Positions 1 through 30,515 of a DNA stretch of 64,000 nt are shown here, piece after piece; the first letter of the stretch is position 1, and each line of letters opens with the position of its first letter. The translations under genes were made by a program, and so were the position numbers. The DNA lies in assembly GCF_026212465.1 (NCBI RefSeq), contig NC_080056.1, positions 6,010,517-6,074,516 on the forward strand, read 5' to 3'. The stretch comes from Amaranthus tricolor (Eukaryota > Streptophyta > Magnoliopsida > Caryophyllales > Amaranthaceae). The notes under the pieces were generated by a model. That model saw nothing but the letters and a program-made list of their open reading frames with translations, ran no database searches and was not told the DNA's origin.

Positions 1-1690
1 ATCGAGTATTTCTAAAAAAGAGCAACATAGCCCGTGACTCAGCTAAACTTTGGTAACATTATTTTTGTTGTTTTGTAGTTATTGGTTACAACATACAAAA
101 ATGGAAGAAATGCATGTATGAGATTAAAAAGTAAGTAATATATTAGAGAAAATTAAAGAAATAGTATGAATTATGATCAAAAATTTAAAAAATATTACAA
201 AATTTGTGAGACATAAACGTAATTCGTTAGTAAATTTCGCTTTTCATAAAAGCTATTTATTTAATATCGAAAGTAAATTCCCATGGGAATCGCTAATAAC
301 TAATTATAATTATAAGGAATTCAAGAAAATTGTTTGATAAGTTAATTCATATGGAGTGTACACTTTCTAAGAATTTTATAGTCTTATGGTATTTGTTTAT
401 TTTGTCAAACAAACTACATTCAAATTATCCACTTAATTCCTATGAATTAAAAATAAGTTGTTGTATGGATTTGATTTACAATAAAACAGTATAGTGTGAA
501 GTAACATTAAAAGGTATAATATGATAAGTTTATCCACTTTAGAATTACAAATTAAGTACAATTATTGAAAAATATTTTCTATTTTAAAGTTAGTGTACTA
601 TACTGGATTCATATTTTCCTAGGAAACATATAGTGTGTAAATATTAAAGAGTGGTTGTAATATTAAGGGAATATAACATAAAAATTTTATTTGTTTGAAT
701 ATTAATTTAAATGAGAGATAAATTATATGGATTATATTAAAATAAAGAAATCTTAACAAACTAAATGAGACGAATAAAAATCATAAATTTAGCAATGTGG
801 GAAGAATAAACAAAGTGTTGCAGTGAGTTTTCACTTGATCAATACACCGGGGAGTGAACAAAAAAAACCGAAAATTTCTTTTGATCTCCTCTTGAGTTTT
901 GAGATATGAAGAGGGGATCATTAGCTACAAATACACTTACGTTGTTCCTTTTCCTACTAGATCGGTGAAATCACAGTAAGAAGACATCGGAAAAGAGAAG
1001 ACTTTACGCAAAGCACAAGTGAATTTTGATTGGATGGCGAAGAAATATCATCAACTTCATTCATCGCGATAATCTACAATGCAAACTTTGTCCTAATAAG
1101 CAAAAATTATCGTGAATAGTATAATCTTTCGTTAATTTTTTTACAATAATATTAACTTTTAATTAACCATAAATAATACAACTAATAGGACTTTTTTTTT
1201 GAATAATACAAAATTTAGTTTATTAACTAATTACCGGTTTTTTTGTCATATAATATTCTATAGTTTGATTTTTGTTTTGCGAAACAACTCCTAAATTGGT
1301 ATTATTGTTAATAAAAAATTAGTATTATTATAGAAAAATAAGCAAAAAATAAAATAAAATATTATTCTTGATAATTTTCCTAAATATAATCAATAAAGTT
1401 AGAATTAATATATTTTCTAGTTTTTATTGATAAAAAATTGAAAATTTGACAAACACATGTGATTCTAATTTCTGAATTAATTTGGTAAAAAAAAAAACAA
1501 AAAATCGGCAGGTTTTCCAATCCTTTATTTGGTCCAATTTTCTTCAAAATCAATACGATAACGAATTCTTACATCGTTTGATTTCATGTCAAACCTCGAA
1601 GCAGAAGCTTAAAATCAGCTGAGCTTGATCCCTTAATCAAATCAAGTATCGATTGCATCAAGGAGCGATTGCGTGCCTGATTTGGGCAAA
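1..1690. other. AT-rich region upstream of SAC9; no gene seen
   Basis: No coding exon, RNA gene or structured repeat is recognisable here. The last few hundred bases probably hold the SAC9 promoter and the start of its 5' UTR, but I cannot place a transcription start. Homopolymer and AT-rich tracts dominate. Confidence 0.5.
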
Positions 1691-1909
1691 TGTTGGGTTT
1701 TTTTTGATTGTTTCATGAGGATCTGAGGTGAGAATATCTGCTAATTTTTGTTGTTTCTTTCATTGGATTTGTTCATTCTCTTTGTTCATGGTCAATTCAA
1801 GTTGTTTAAAACTATTAATTATGAGATTTGTTATTTAGTGATCTTATTTGGAGATTATGCTTTGATTACGTGGATTTCAACGAGGAGTGAGACAGCTTAG
1901 TCCAGTACG

Positions 1910-22017
<20,108 letters not shown>

Positions 22018-22987
22018 TAGCAGTTCATCCATACAACAATCAACTTTTTCCCTCGTAGAGCGATGGTGTCCATAGGATATGATTATAACACTTGTGGCTT
22101 TGCAGCTATTTTACCTTATTCATTTTGTATTACTATAACGTCTGTATCATTCTTGATTTGATTAATTACATAAGTTTGGCGATCCTCGTGATGTATCGGG
22201 AGCTTATGCATTCGTTTCATACGCATAATAATTAGCCTACTTAACTCGATTTTAACTTTATCAGCTGAAATCAGAGCTCAATCTGTTTTGGAGTATTGAG
22301 CCTGATATATTATTGAGCTTAGCTTGGCTATTGTTCCTGGGCCCCCGGCTGATTATTAGTTACTCGTTTGTTTTATTAAATTTGCTACGTTTGCATTATA
22401 TAATATGACAGTTTTTCATAACAAATGTATCAAATTCAATAAGACATAGAGAATAACTTGTAGTCTATCAAGTTGTTTGGATTAATTTCAGACATCAAGT
22501 TTATACTCGGGTTTATTATAATTAGCTTACTATGAAAAGAAATATTTTTAACAGACCTATGAAATAAATCGATGTTAATTCGTCAAACGTAGCAATGCAT
22601 GGGTTGATTGTTTTAGGTGTATTAGTACATACTTTGTCCTAATAAATTTGTTATGTTTTTAAATTTGATTTGTTACTATGATTTTGACACATTATCATCT
22701 ATATACATGACGCCTATAATCTCTTTTATATTTCATCTACAAAATAAATCTCTCTTTTCATTCATCTATACATTGATTTTGTCCACTTGTTTCATTCTTA
22801 TTCTTCCATTAGCAACCCCCCATCATCATCGTATCAAGTATATTCCGTCCATAGAAATTATGCTCAGGCTTTGGAGAGGGATAAAAGACGGCAATTTATA
22901 CCTATGAAAGACGCCCACATAGTGAGATTCCTACAACGAGAGATTGCGTAAGGTAAGGTTGAACCTCACAAACTGGACCATTAGCAT
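22018..22987. other. SAC9 3' UTR and intergenic sequence
   Basis: The first 150-200 bases after the SAC9 stop probably hold the 3' UTR. No gene or structured repeat is visible before the MULE target duplication at 22988. Confidence 0.5.
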
Positions 22988-22996
22988 TAAAAATAA

Positions 22997-23143
22997 GAGA
23001 AAATTACTAAAAACTACCTATTTTATAGCACCTTTTGCAAAAACCTACCTAATCTAATTTTTTTTTGCAAAAAACTACCTTAAATGACATAAACGTTTGC
23101 AAAAGACTACTTGATGACGGAATCAGTTAGTTGACCTTTAGTT
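22997..23143 (+). repeat. MULE left terminal inverted repeat
   Basis: Matches the reverse complement of 26015-26159. Similarity fades past the TTAGTTGACC block at about 23140. Confidence 0.92.
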
Positions 23144-23780
23144 CTATGTTTGACTTTACACGTGAATTGCACGTGACTTCAATTAAAGCTATGAAATGTT
23201 TAATTTCCGTCATCTTTTCATTTCCCTTCACTCTCAGTTGATGATTGCTCTCACAGATCATGAAAGAATTGCATCAACACTCAATCAAAACTTGAATGCA
23301 GCATTAATCATCCCATCCAATCAACTGGTAAGTTCTTTAATTGCTATTTATTTCATTAATCTACCCCCAAATTCAAATTTCTCTCATATATTCTCTGAAT
23401 CAGTACTTGAATGTGTGGGTTTATTCATTCTGTTCTCTTCTCTTAATCTTCTTTTTTTTTCGTTTGAGATTTCAAAGTGTTCCTTCATGTATAGTTGAAT
23501 CAATTTGTTGTTTATGGGAAAAAAAAATTAAAAAAAAAAAGGAGATTGTCAAAGGAAAAAAGGGTTGATTTCAAGTGGGTAACTAAGCAAGGGTAAATTC
23601 CTCTTTTCCAAAACCTTTTAAAATTTTGTTTGTTTTCTAGGGTTTCTGATTGCATTTTATTTGCTTGAATTTAATGATGCTTGTTGATTGTTGTATATGT
23701 GTTGTGATCTAATATCTTTATGTGTTGTGCTGCAATTTCATAACTGTAGAAATTTTGCACATTATTATTCTACATTCGAG

Positions 23781-23936
23781 ATGATGAAGCCAGTAAACAT
23801 TTGTTTATATTTTGGTGGGTATTTTGTTACCAAAAACTGCAAAATTGAATATAGACATTTAGGTCTTAGCTTGCACCCAAATGTAGAAGAAGTTTGTTAC
23901 CAAAAATTTCAAAATAAAGTTTACGGGAGAATTATT
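23781..23936 (+). pseudogene. MULE transposase N-terminal remnant
   Basis: The frame starts MMKPVNICLYFGGYFVTKN and runs to a stop at 23937. The GG-Y/F-V pattern and the following EEVCYQKF resemble the small N-terminal domain of plant MuDR-type transposases. It is followed at once, in another frame, by C-terminal transposase sequence, so the roughly 400-residue middle with the DDE catalytic core has been deleted. The assignment rests on short-motif recognition only. Confidence 0.55.
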
Positions 23937-23943
23937 TAGGCAA

Positions 23944-25082
23944 CACTTTTGGAGTGCAGCCAAAGCTTTCAACAAGGTATCAATGTTCTTTAATTTCTTA
24001 AGTGCATTGATTGAATTTCACGTACTCTTTGATTAACTATTAGTTTTCTTTGACAGTCATCTTTTGATCAAGAAATGAATGCAATAAAAAAGATTTCAGT
24101 AGATGCATTTGAATACCTAAATGCAATTCCCCCAAAGCATTGGTCTAGACATGCCTTCCCAAATAGGAGCAAATTTGGTATGCTATTGAATAATTGTTGC
24201 GAGTCATTTAACAATGTGCTCAGGGAGGTAAGGGGAAAACCAATAATTTCATTGATGGAATGGATTAGGAGGTATGTAATGCAGAGGAGTACAGTTAAGA
24301 GGGAGGGGATGAGTAAGTTTCAGGGGGTTGTTATGCCATCTGTGGTGAAAGTAATAGAAAACAATGAGAAGTCATATCATGGTGTTAGGGTTATCCCTGT
24401 TGATGTTTTTGAGTTTGAGGTTGATGATGGAGAGGAGTCTTATGTTGTGAACTTGACAAATAAGACTTGTCATTGTGGTAGGTGGACCCTAATTGCAATC
24501 CCTTGCAAGCATGTCATTGCTTGCATTGTACATAGAAAATTGGACTATACAGAGTTTGTCCATGAGGCTTACCATGCCAAGACATATGGACTTAGGTTCC
24601 ATGAAATTTCAGGGCATAAAATGTGGCCTACCTCCACAAACCCTAAGCCATTACCACCTCCCTTTAGAAAAATGTCTGGTAGGCCTAATAAGAGGAAGAG
24701 GAGGTTGGAGGTTGATGAAGCTAAGGGTGGGAAAAAACAAGGCTTTGTGGTGAGGGAGTATAAACAAAGGAGGTGTGGCAATTTTGGCACACTAGGACAT
24801 AACAAAACGAAGTGCAAAAACCCTTCCAAATCTCCTTCCACCATGGATAAATCAAAGGGAGGAAGGCCTAAGAACGTTTCGGTATCCTCATCATCAACCA
24901 CACCAATGTGCCAACAGCAACTGCAACAACAGCAATGGTGCCAACAGCAACTGCAAGCTCTGTTGCCCCTGCCACCTTATTTCAAACAATGGCTACACCA
25001 ATGGTCTCACCATCAAAGGGTGGTAGAAAGAAATCTTGAGCGTATGGATGCAACAAAAAAGGAGCAAAAGGTGCAGCTCTAA
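23944..25082 (+). pseudogene. MULE (MuDR-type) transposase C-terminal remnant with SWIM zinc finger
   Basis: The exon fragment 23944-23976 (HFWSAAKAFNK) can splice over an 80 bp GT-AG intron (23977-24056) into SSFDQEMNAIKK and the long frame ending at 25082. Family landmarks are the FW-AAKA stretch, the NNCCESFNNVLRE block and a SWIM finger with CHC then CKHV about 14 residues later (near 24463-24516). A CCHC-like knuckle follows near 24770, where the second cysteine is replaced (CGNF). The C-terminus is Gln-rich. Known full transposases of this group are roughly 700-800 aa; only the last third remains, without the DDE residues. It could still make a DNA- or protein-binding fragment but not a transposase. 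Confidence 0.88.
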
Positions 25083-25459
25083 GGGTGCTTTCAACCCAAG
25101 CATCTTCAAGTTCTAAAAATCAAAGTAGAAAAATATAGTTGCAATGTATGTAATGAAGAATTTGTAACTTTTTTGTTGGAAGTACTATGGTTAGGCTATG
25201 GAACAAGTTTTTTGACTACGTTAGTTTGTTTATGTTAGGTTATGGAAGTACTATGGTTAGGTTATGCAATGTATGTAATGAACATCTGTTGATATTAGAT
25301 AATTAGCAACAAAGTAATGAAGAAAATCAACCTCTTCATTCATCATAATCATGTTTACAAAAGCTTTCAAACAACAATTACAATCCCTGCTCACTATTAC
25401 ATAACACTGATTCTTACAATATTGTTTGAAGGTTACATAACCTTCATTAGTACAATCAA

Positions 25460-25863
25460 CACCAAGAAAAAACCAAATAAAAAACCTAGTACAAAGCTTG
25501 ATATCTCTTTTCATACTTTCTCTCGTTCATCAATTTCTTCTTTATCCTTTTTAGTTCTGAAATTGCTTGTTCCTTCTCATGTTTCAGGCAACAAACCCTT
25601 GAAGTCAATATCTTGATTTCTATTTATAAATGTCGCTTCTCCTCAACAATTGTGTTCGTCACTTGTCTTTGCCAATCAACCATTTCAGGTTCATCAATCC
25701 ATTTGAACGTGTTGCATCCCCTCCAATTCGTGTCAGGATTGAAATTATTGCAGGTGTTGAACCGTCTTCCAGGATTTTCCTTAGTCCACGAAATTCTCTA
25801 TGCAACAGGAAATCCACAAGCACATCTGTCGACCTTCGATTTTTTGGTGTGAAGAAAAGCCAT
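25460..25863 (-). pseudogene. Decayed zf-GRF accessory gene of the MULE
   Basis: Reading the minus strand from ATG at 25861-25863 gives MAFLHTKKSKVDRCACGFPVA, an in-frame TAG, then RISWTKENPGRRFNTCNNF and RGCNTFKWIDE up to a stop at 25624-25626. The CxCG, S-T-NPGRRF and C-F-W-D pattern is the GRF zinc finger. In the same frame past that stop a Lys/Glu-rich coiled-coil stretch follows (about 25490-25620), then a hydrophobic segment near 25450, matching the usual finger, coiled coil, membrane-anchor order of small plant GRF proteins. At least two premature stops make it a pseudogene. Confidence 0.78.
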
Positions 25864-26014
25864 AATTTAATTGGGGATTGAAAGGGAAAGAATCGAAATT
25901 AGGGTTCTTATGATTTTAAGGGGAGAGGGGAAATAATTGGGGAAAATCATATGTCAACTAACTAATTAGGGAAAATCAATGCCTAAAGTAAATCACGTGA
26001 GACACGTGCTAGTC

Positions 26015-26159
26015 AACTAACGGTCAACTAATTGATTCCGTCATCAGATAGTCTTTTGCAAACGTTTATGTCTTAAGGTAGTTTTTTGCAAAAAAAAATT
26101 AGATTAGGTAGTTTTTGGCAAAAGGTGCTATAGAATAGGTAGTTTTTAGTAATTTTCTC
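26015..26159 (-). repeat. MULE right terminal inverted repeat
   Basis: Reverse complement of the left TIR, ending TAATTTTCTC directly before the 9 bp target duplication. Confidence 0.92.
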
Positions 26160-26168
26160 TAAAAATAA

Positions 26169-27082
26169 TAAAAATATATAAATAAATAAATAAATGGGTA
26201 AATGAGTGATCATCTAAATAGGCAAAGAATAAGAACAGAAACAAGTAAATAGTCTAAAACATGAATTATGCGCCTCCAACTACACTTATCTTTAGTTAGG
26301 TCCTCAGAGAGATGTAACTAATGTAAGACACTTTTAATGATAATCGAGTCTTGTCTCAATTGGAGTAAATATCCCAATTTTAGATAAAGACTAAGAATTA
26401 GTTTTCACCTAATCCTCTCATTCTCTTATCCTAACCTGTAATCTCTAAATAAAATAAATAAATAAATAAAAAATAAAAACTCACAATATTAAAAGTGAAC
26501 CTGGTAAAACTAACTCAATACAATATCCGACTTAAACTCAAATTCAACTAAACTATACGTTCAAGTGTTGATCTAAATTAAAATAAATTACAAAATTAGA
26601 CATAAAAATATAATTTTTTAAAATCTCACTCTACAACAATATTTCACTACTCTAACACCATTAACTCGCTCTCAGTGTGGGGTTTAAGTGGTCAAATATA
26701 CGCTATTTTATCTTTATTTGACTCATAATAATAAATGTCATATACAATTTTACATAAATAAAAATACACATAATTTAATAAATTATTTTACGTGCAAATT
26801 AAATAAATATTTTTACTTCCCTCAAAACTAAGAGCATTTATCAATGTACAAAGCTTCGCACATTAAAAGGGCCCACGCAATATGAAAACCTTATCTAAAA
26901 GACTAAAACAAAGCAATGTACATCACATTCACATCTATCCATATTTTCTGACTACTAATACACAGATTTTCTTTCATAAAAACGTAACATTTTTTAAAAA
27001 ATGTCATGATCCACTTTATTTTATTACAGTTGAATTTAAAAGCAAATATACAATTATTTTAAAGTGTTTGTAAGAACTGAAA
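26169..27082. other. Intergenic AT-rich stretch upstream of the small plastid-protein gene
   Basis: No gene or clear repeat is visible. The downstream end must hold the promoter and 5' UTR of the 27083 gene; no confident TATA box can be assigned in this AT-rich context. Confidence 0.5.
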
Positions 27083-28023
27083 ATGAGTCAAGCATTAAGT
27101 ACAACTCCAATATCCAGCTTAAGAGTAAGATTATCATCAACGAACTCCAAGCCTAACACTAATACACGGTGGTCGCCGCCACCGCGTAAGGAGTCAGCCG
27201 ATGCTGATGCAGCGCCCCTCGTTCTACGCACTGTCAACCACAGCCGCAGGTTTTTTCTCCTCTCAACTTCTAATAGTATGACTCCCGTATACGTGCATTG
27301 ATCTGGCTTTCAACCTCACGTTATAATAAATTGTGCATAATTAAAATTTATAAAAATTTTATATAAAAACATTAAGACGGATGGTTAGAGTCTCAGAATA
27401 TATTCTATACTTTAAACACTATTCATACATGGCACAAAATATTCTACTTTAGACGGAAAGTTAGTGAAATTTGAATATGTAACCTCTTGTTATGGTCGCT
27501 CTGATACCATGTCAAAGAACCAACTCTCCAAAGGTTAAATTAATGGTTGAAGTCACAAGATATGTTGTGTATTCTAACATCAACTTATTAATTAAGAGTA
27601 AAATACAAATTAAGATTGATCAATAAGAGAATATTAACATGATTGTTATTATTTATTATGTATTAATTTTGGAAGTAGGATTAATAATACAAGAAGTCCA
27701 ATATGTATTTAGGAGGTCTTTAATTTGAAGAAAATTAAGTTCTATGTTTTTATTATTCGATTTGACAATTATTTTAAAAACAAAATTAGAGTGAAAAAGA
27801 GTTTCCATTGCTTGATATTCCTATAAATTTAGGAGGAATAAACAAATTTTCTCCATTCTCTTTTCCCTACTTCTCAATGTCTCCCTTTCGAACTTTTAAA
27901 TTTTCCCATCAGATTAAATAACAAGACTAATTAGAGTATTATTTGCTTTTTACATTGAAAATAAAAATTGTTTTATTACATGAATAATTTTTTCATTCAA
28001 ACCAAATGTTTCTCAAAAACCTC

Positions 28024-28083
<60 letters not shown>

Positions 28084-29392
28084 CCATAATTATAGGGGTT
28101 AATAAACAAATCACTCCATCCCTAACTAAATATGAATGTAATTTGTAAATTAATGATAAGCTAAAGGTAGGTGAGGCCATGAGACTAAGAGATTGTCACA
28201 CCGTCAATTTTAATTATTCTTTTTTAATTTATAATATTTTTATTTTAAGTAGTGTTTTTATTTTTTTTATGATATTTATTTATATATTTCTTTTATTTTT
28301 TTTTAGTTTTATTTACGCAATTTAGTAGTTTTTAATAATTTTTAAAAACTTGTGCTAATTGATGGTGTTTCAATCACTTAGCGACAAAGGGATCAGTTAA
28401 AGTAAATAACTTGGAAAGTGGATATAGTGATTAAGAAATTAAATATAGTGAGCTATAATATTATAAATAAAAAATTTGATAATAATAATAAAGTGAGTAT
28501 TTATTTTTAAATTTTCAACTTAAACTACTTTTAAGGAGTGAAATTAAAAATTGAGTCTTGTATGAATTGGAGCAAGTGTCGCTCTCTCTAGAAAAGTTCT
28601 TCGATTTGATTCTTATCTATTCATACATTTTTAAGCCTACCTTGTTATCAAATTTAAATTTTTTTTATTTATCGAATCATAAATTTTAACTAATTTAAAA
28701 TTTCCAAATAAAATCACAATTTCCAAATACAACATAAAATAATTCACTGGAAAATTTTTTAAATGACTTTTATGATATCCTCAATAATGGATATAGAATA
28801 TCTATAATTTAGATGTAAAATATTAAATGGTGTCTAAGTTCGTTAAAAAAAACAAATAATACTTCTCAATTTTGTGTGAGACTTTTTTTTTATAATTTAC
28901 AATTTTAAAGGTAAAAAGTACTAAAACATTTAAATTTATAATAATAGTTGTCTTAGTAGCAAAGTTAAAGTATTGAATTTCAAAATGAATAATAAAAAAG
29001 AAAAATCCCTATGAACAACCACTAAATACGATGATCCTATCTATATAACGGACTTTTTTTTTTGAATTAAGGCTTTAAAATTGTTATTTAAATGCAGAAA
29101 TATTATTACGATTGGAATAGTTGGTGCAGTTTATGGTGAGAAAAAAGCATGGGCAGGTGCAAGAAGAGCAGCTCCACCACCAACAGATCAGGAGAAAAAG
29201 GATCCAAACATAAGTGCAGTCCAAGCTAAAGTGTTAGCCAGTAGAAAAAGGAAGGAAGCCATGAAACAAGCCATGGCCAAACAAAGAGAGAGAGGAAAAA
29301 AAGTAATTGAGCAACCCTCAAATTCTTCCCCTTCCCCTCAATCTGAACCCAAGCCCGAGCCTGAGCCTGAGCTTGAGCCTATGCCTCAATAA
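27083..29392 (+). CDS. Small, probably plastid-targeted protein of unknown function (2 exons)
   Basis: Exons 27083-27249 and 29098-29392 join in phase (AG plus A makes Arg) to give 153 aa. The first 50 or so residues are rich in Ser/Thr and Pro with few acids, like a chloroplast transit peptide. Across the splice junction the protein reads HSRRNIITIGIVGAVYG followed by KKAWAGA: a twin-arginine pair, a short hydrophobic run and an AxA-like site. This suggests thylakoid-lumen targeting through the Tat route, though a single membrane anchor is also possible. The rest is charged and probably helical (QAKVLASRKRKEAMKQAMAK), with a Pro-Glu tail (EPKPEPEPELEP). I have a sense of a conserved plant family but cannot name it. 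The 1.85 kb intron contains an (AAT)n array. Confidence 0.72.
28024..28083. repeat. (AAT)n microsatellite
   Basis: About 20 uninterrupted AAT/ATA units in the intron of the small plastid-protein gene. Confidence 0.95.
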
Positions 29393-30515
29393 TCTCAACC
29401 TTAGTATTCTAAGGAGAGTGACTTTGTAAACATACATACATTATTGAATAACTCTAATTTACAAGTTTTTTATAGTTTTTTTTTTATTGTGTTTGGATGG
29501 TTGGTAGTTGATACAGCATGAAAATTAAGTTTTGTTTCAGTTGAAATATACACTACTTTTCATAAAAACTTGTTTTGATTTTCATTGCATGCCCTTCTTC
29601 CCCGACCATTTCTCTCTATTCTTTTCCCTTCTCTTCCCTTAGCATTACCCAATAACCAAAGTCGATAGTTGATAATTGATATCATAGACTTATAATACTA
29701 CAGGACTAAATGAAAATGTGTACCATACATGAATATATTCATATAAAGTTGTCCCTCCACGTCAAAGCAAATGTTTTCTTTCCTTTTTAGGTCAGTTCAC
29801 TCTAATTGTCTTATTTTTATTTATAGTAATAATTTCTAACATATGTGGACACCTTTTTTATTGTAATCTCCTTAATTTGTGCATGTGAATACCTTTTTAT
29901 TATTTGTTCCCTCTTTAATTGTACATGAGAAACTTTTTTATCGCAATCCCCTTCTAATATGTAAATATAGACATTTTTTCTGAATCCAAAAGAGAATGTT
30001 TTAGATTGTTCATTATTTGTTAAAACCACCAACTTCGTATAATCAGATCCAAAACACCACAAACGAAACAAGAATTGTGACAATGAACTACTCTTAATAT
30101 ACTTTGAAAGCCATTACATTATATTCTTGGGGTGAAAGCGGCCATCGTAAAGTAGAAAACAAGATACTTCCGATTCAATACCGCGAATGAACTTTCATTA
30201 TTTTAAGACACAAATCGGCATAAAATCACCTCGCCATAAGACAGATTACAGAATACTGTCTCAAAAAACTGGTTACAGACGGTCGATACGAGAGGAACAT
30301 TATACTACAAAGGAGGCAAACAGGAGAACAACCTATGCTTTCCTTCTCGAGAAATCACTACACGGTTGCTTCCATGTAACACAAACGCGTGTTCAATATT
30401 CACAATGTATAACATTAAGTCGAGGTGGCGCCATTCTGAAAAAACGTAGACTCAATGAGCAGGAGGGTTAATCTTACATTTGTAAAGAAATAAAGCAATT
30501 CCGGAAATTCTCTAT
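29393..30515. other. Intergenic region between convergent genes
   Basis: It holds the 3' UTRs of the plastid-protein gene (left) and of IPMS (right, minus strand). No additional gene is seen; several short frames here lack any family signature. Confidence 0.55.

Larger units (their letters stand above)
22997..26159. mobile_element. Mutator-like element (MULE), internally deleted, 3163 bp
   Basis: Long terminal inverted repeats of about 145 bp (22997-23143 and 26015-26159) begin GAGAAAATTACTAAAAACTA on both ends and differ at only about ten positions. They are bounded by a perfect 9 bp target duplication TAAAAATAA at 22988-22996 and 26160-26168, the classic size for Mutator. Inside, on the plus strand, are N- and C-terminal remnants of a MuDR-type transposase; on the minus strand is a decayed zf-GRF gene. 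The catalytic DDE core is missing, so this copy cannot encode its own active transposase. High TIR similarity and an exact TSD suggest a fairly recent insertion. Confidence 0.93.

Noticed and set aside
24569..24901. 110-codon minus-strand frame opposite the MULE transposase remnant
   Set aside because: Shadow of the SWIM/knuckle-coding strand; the plus strand has clear domain motifs.
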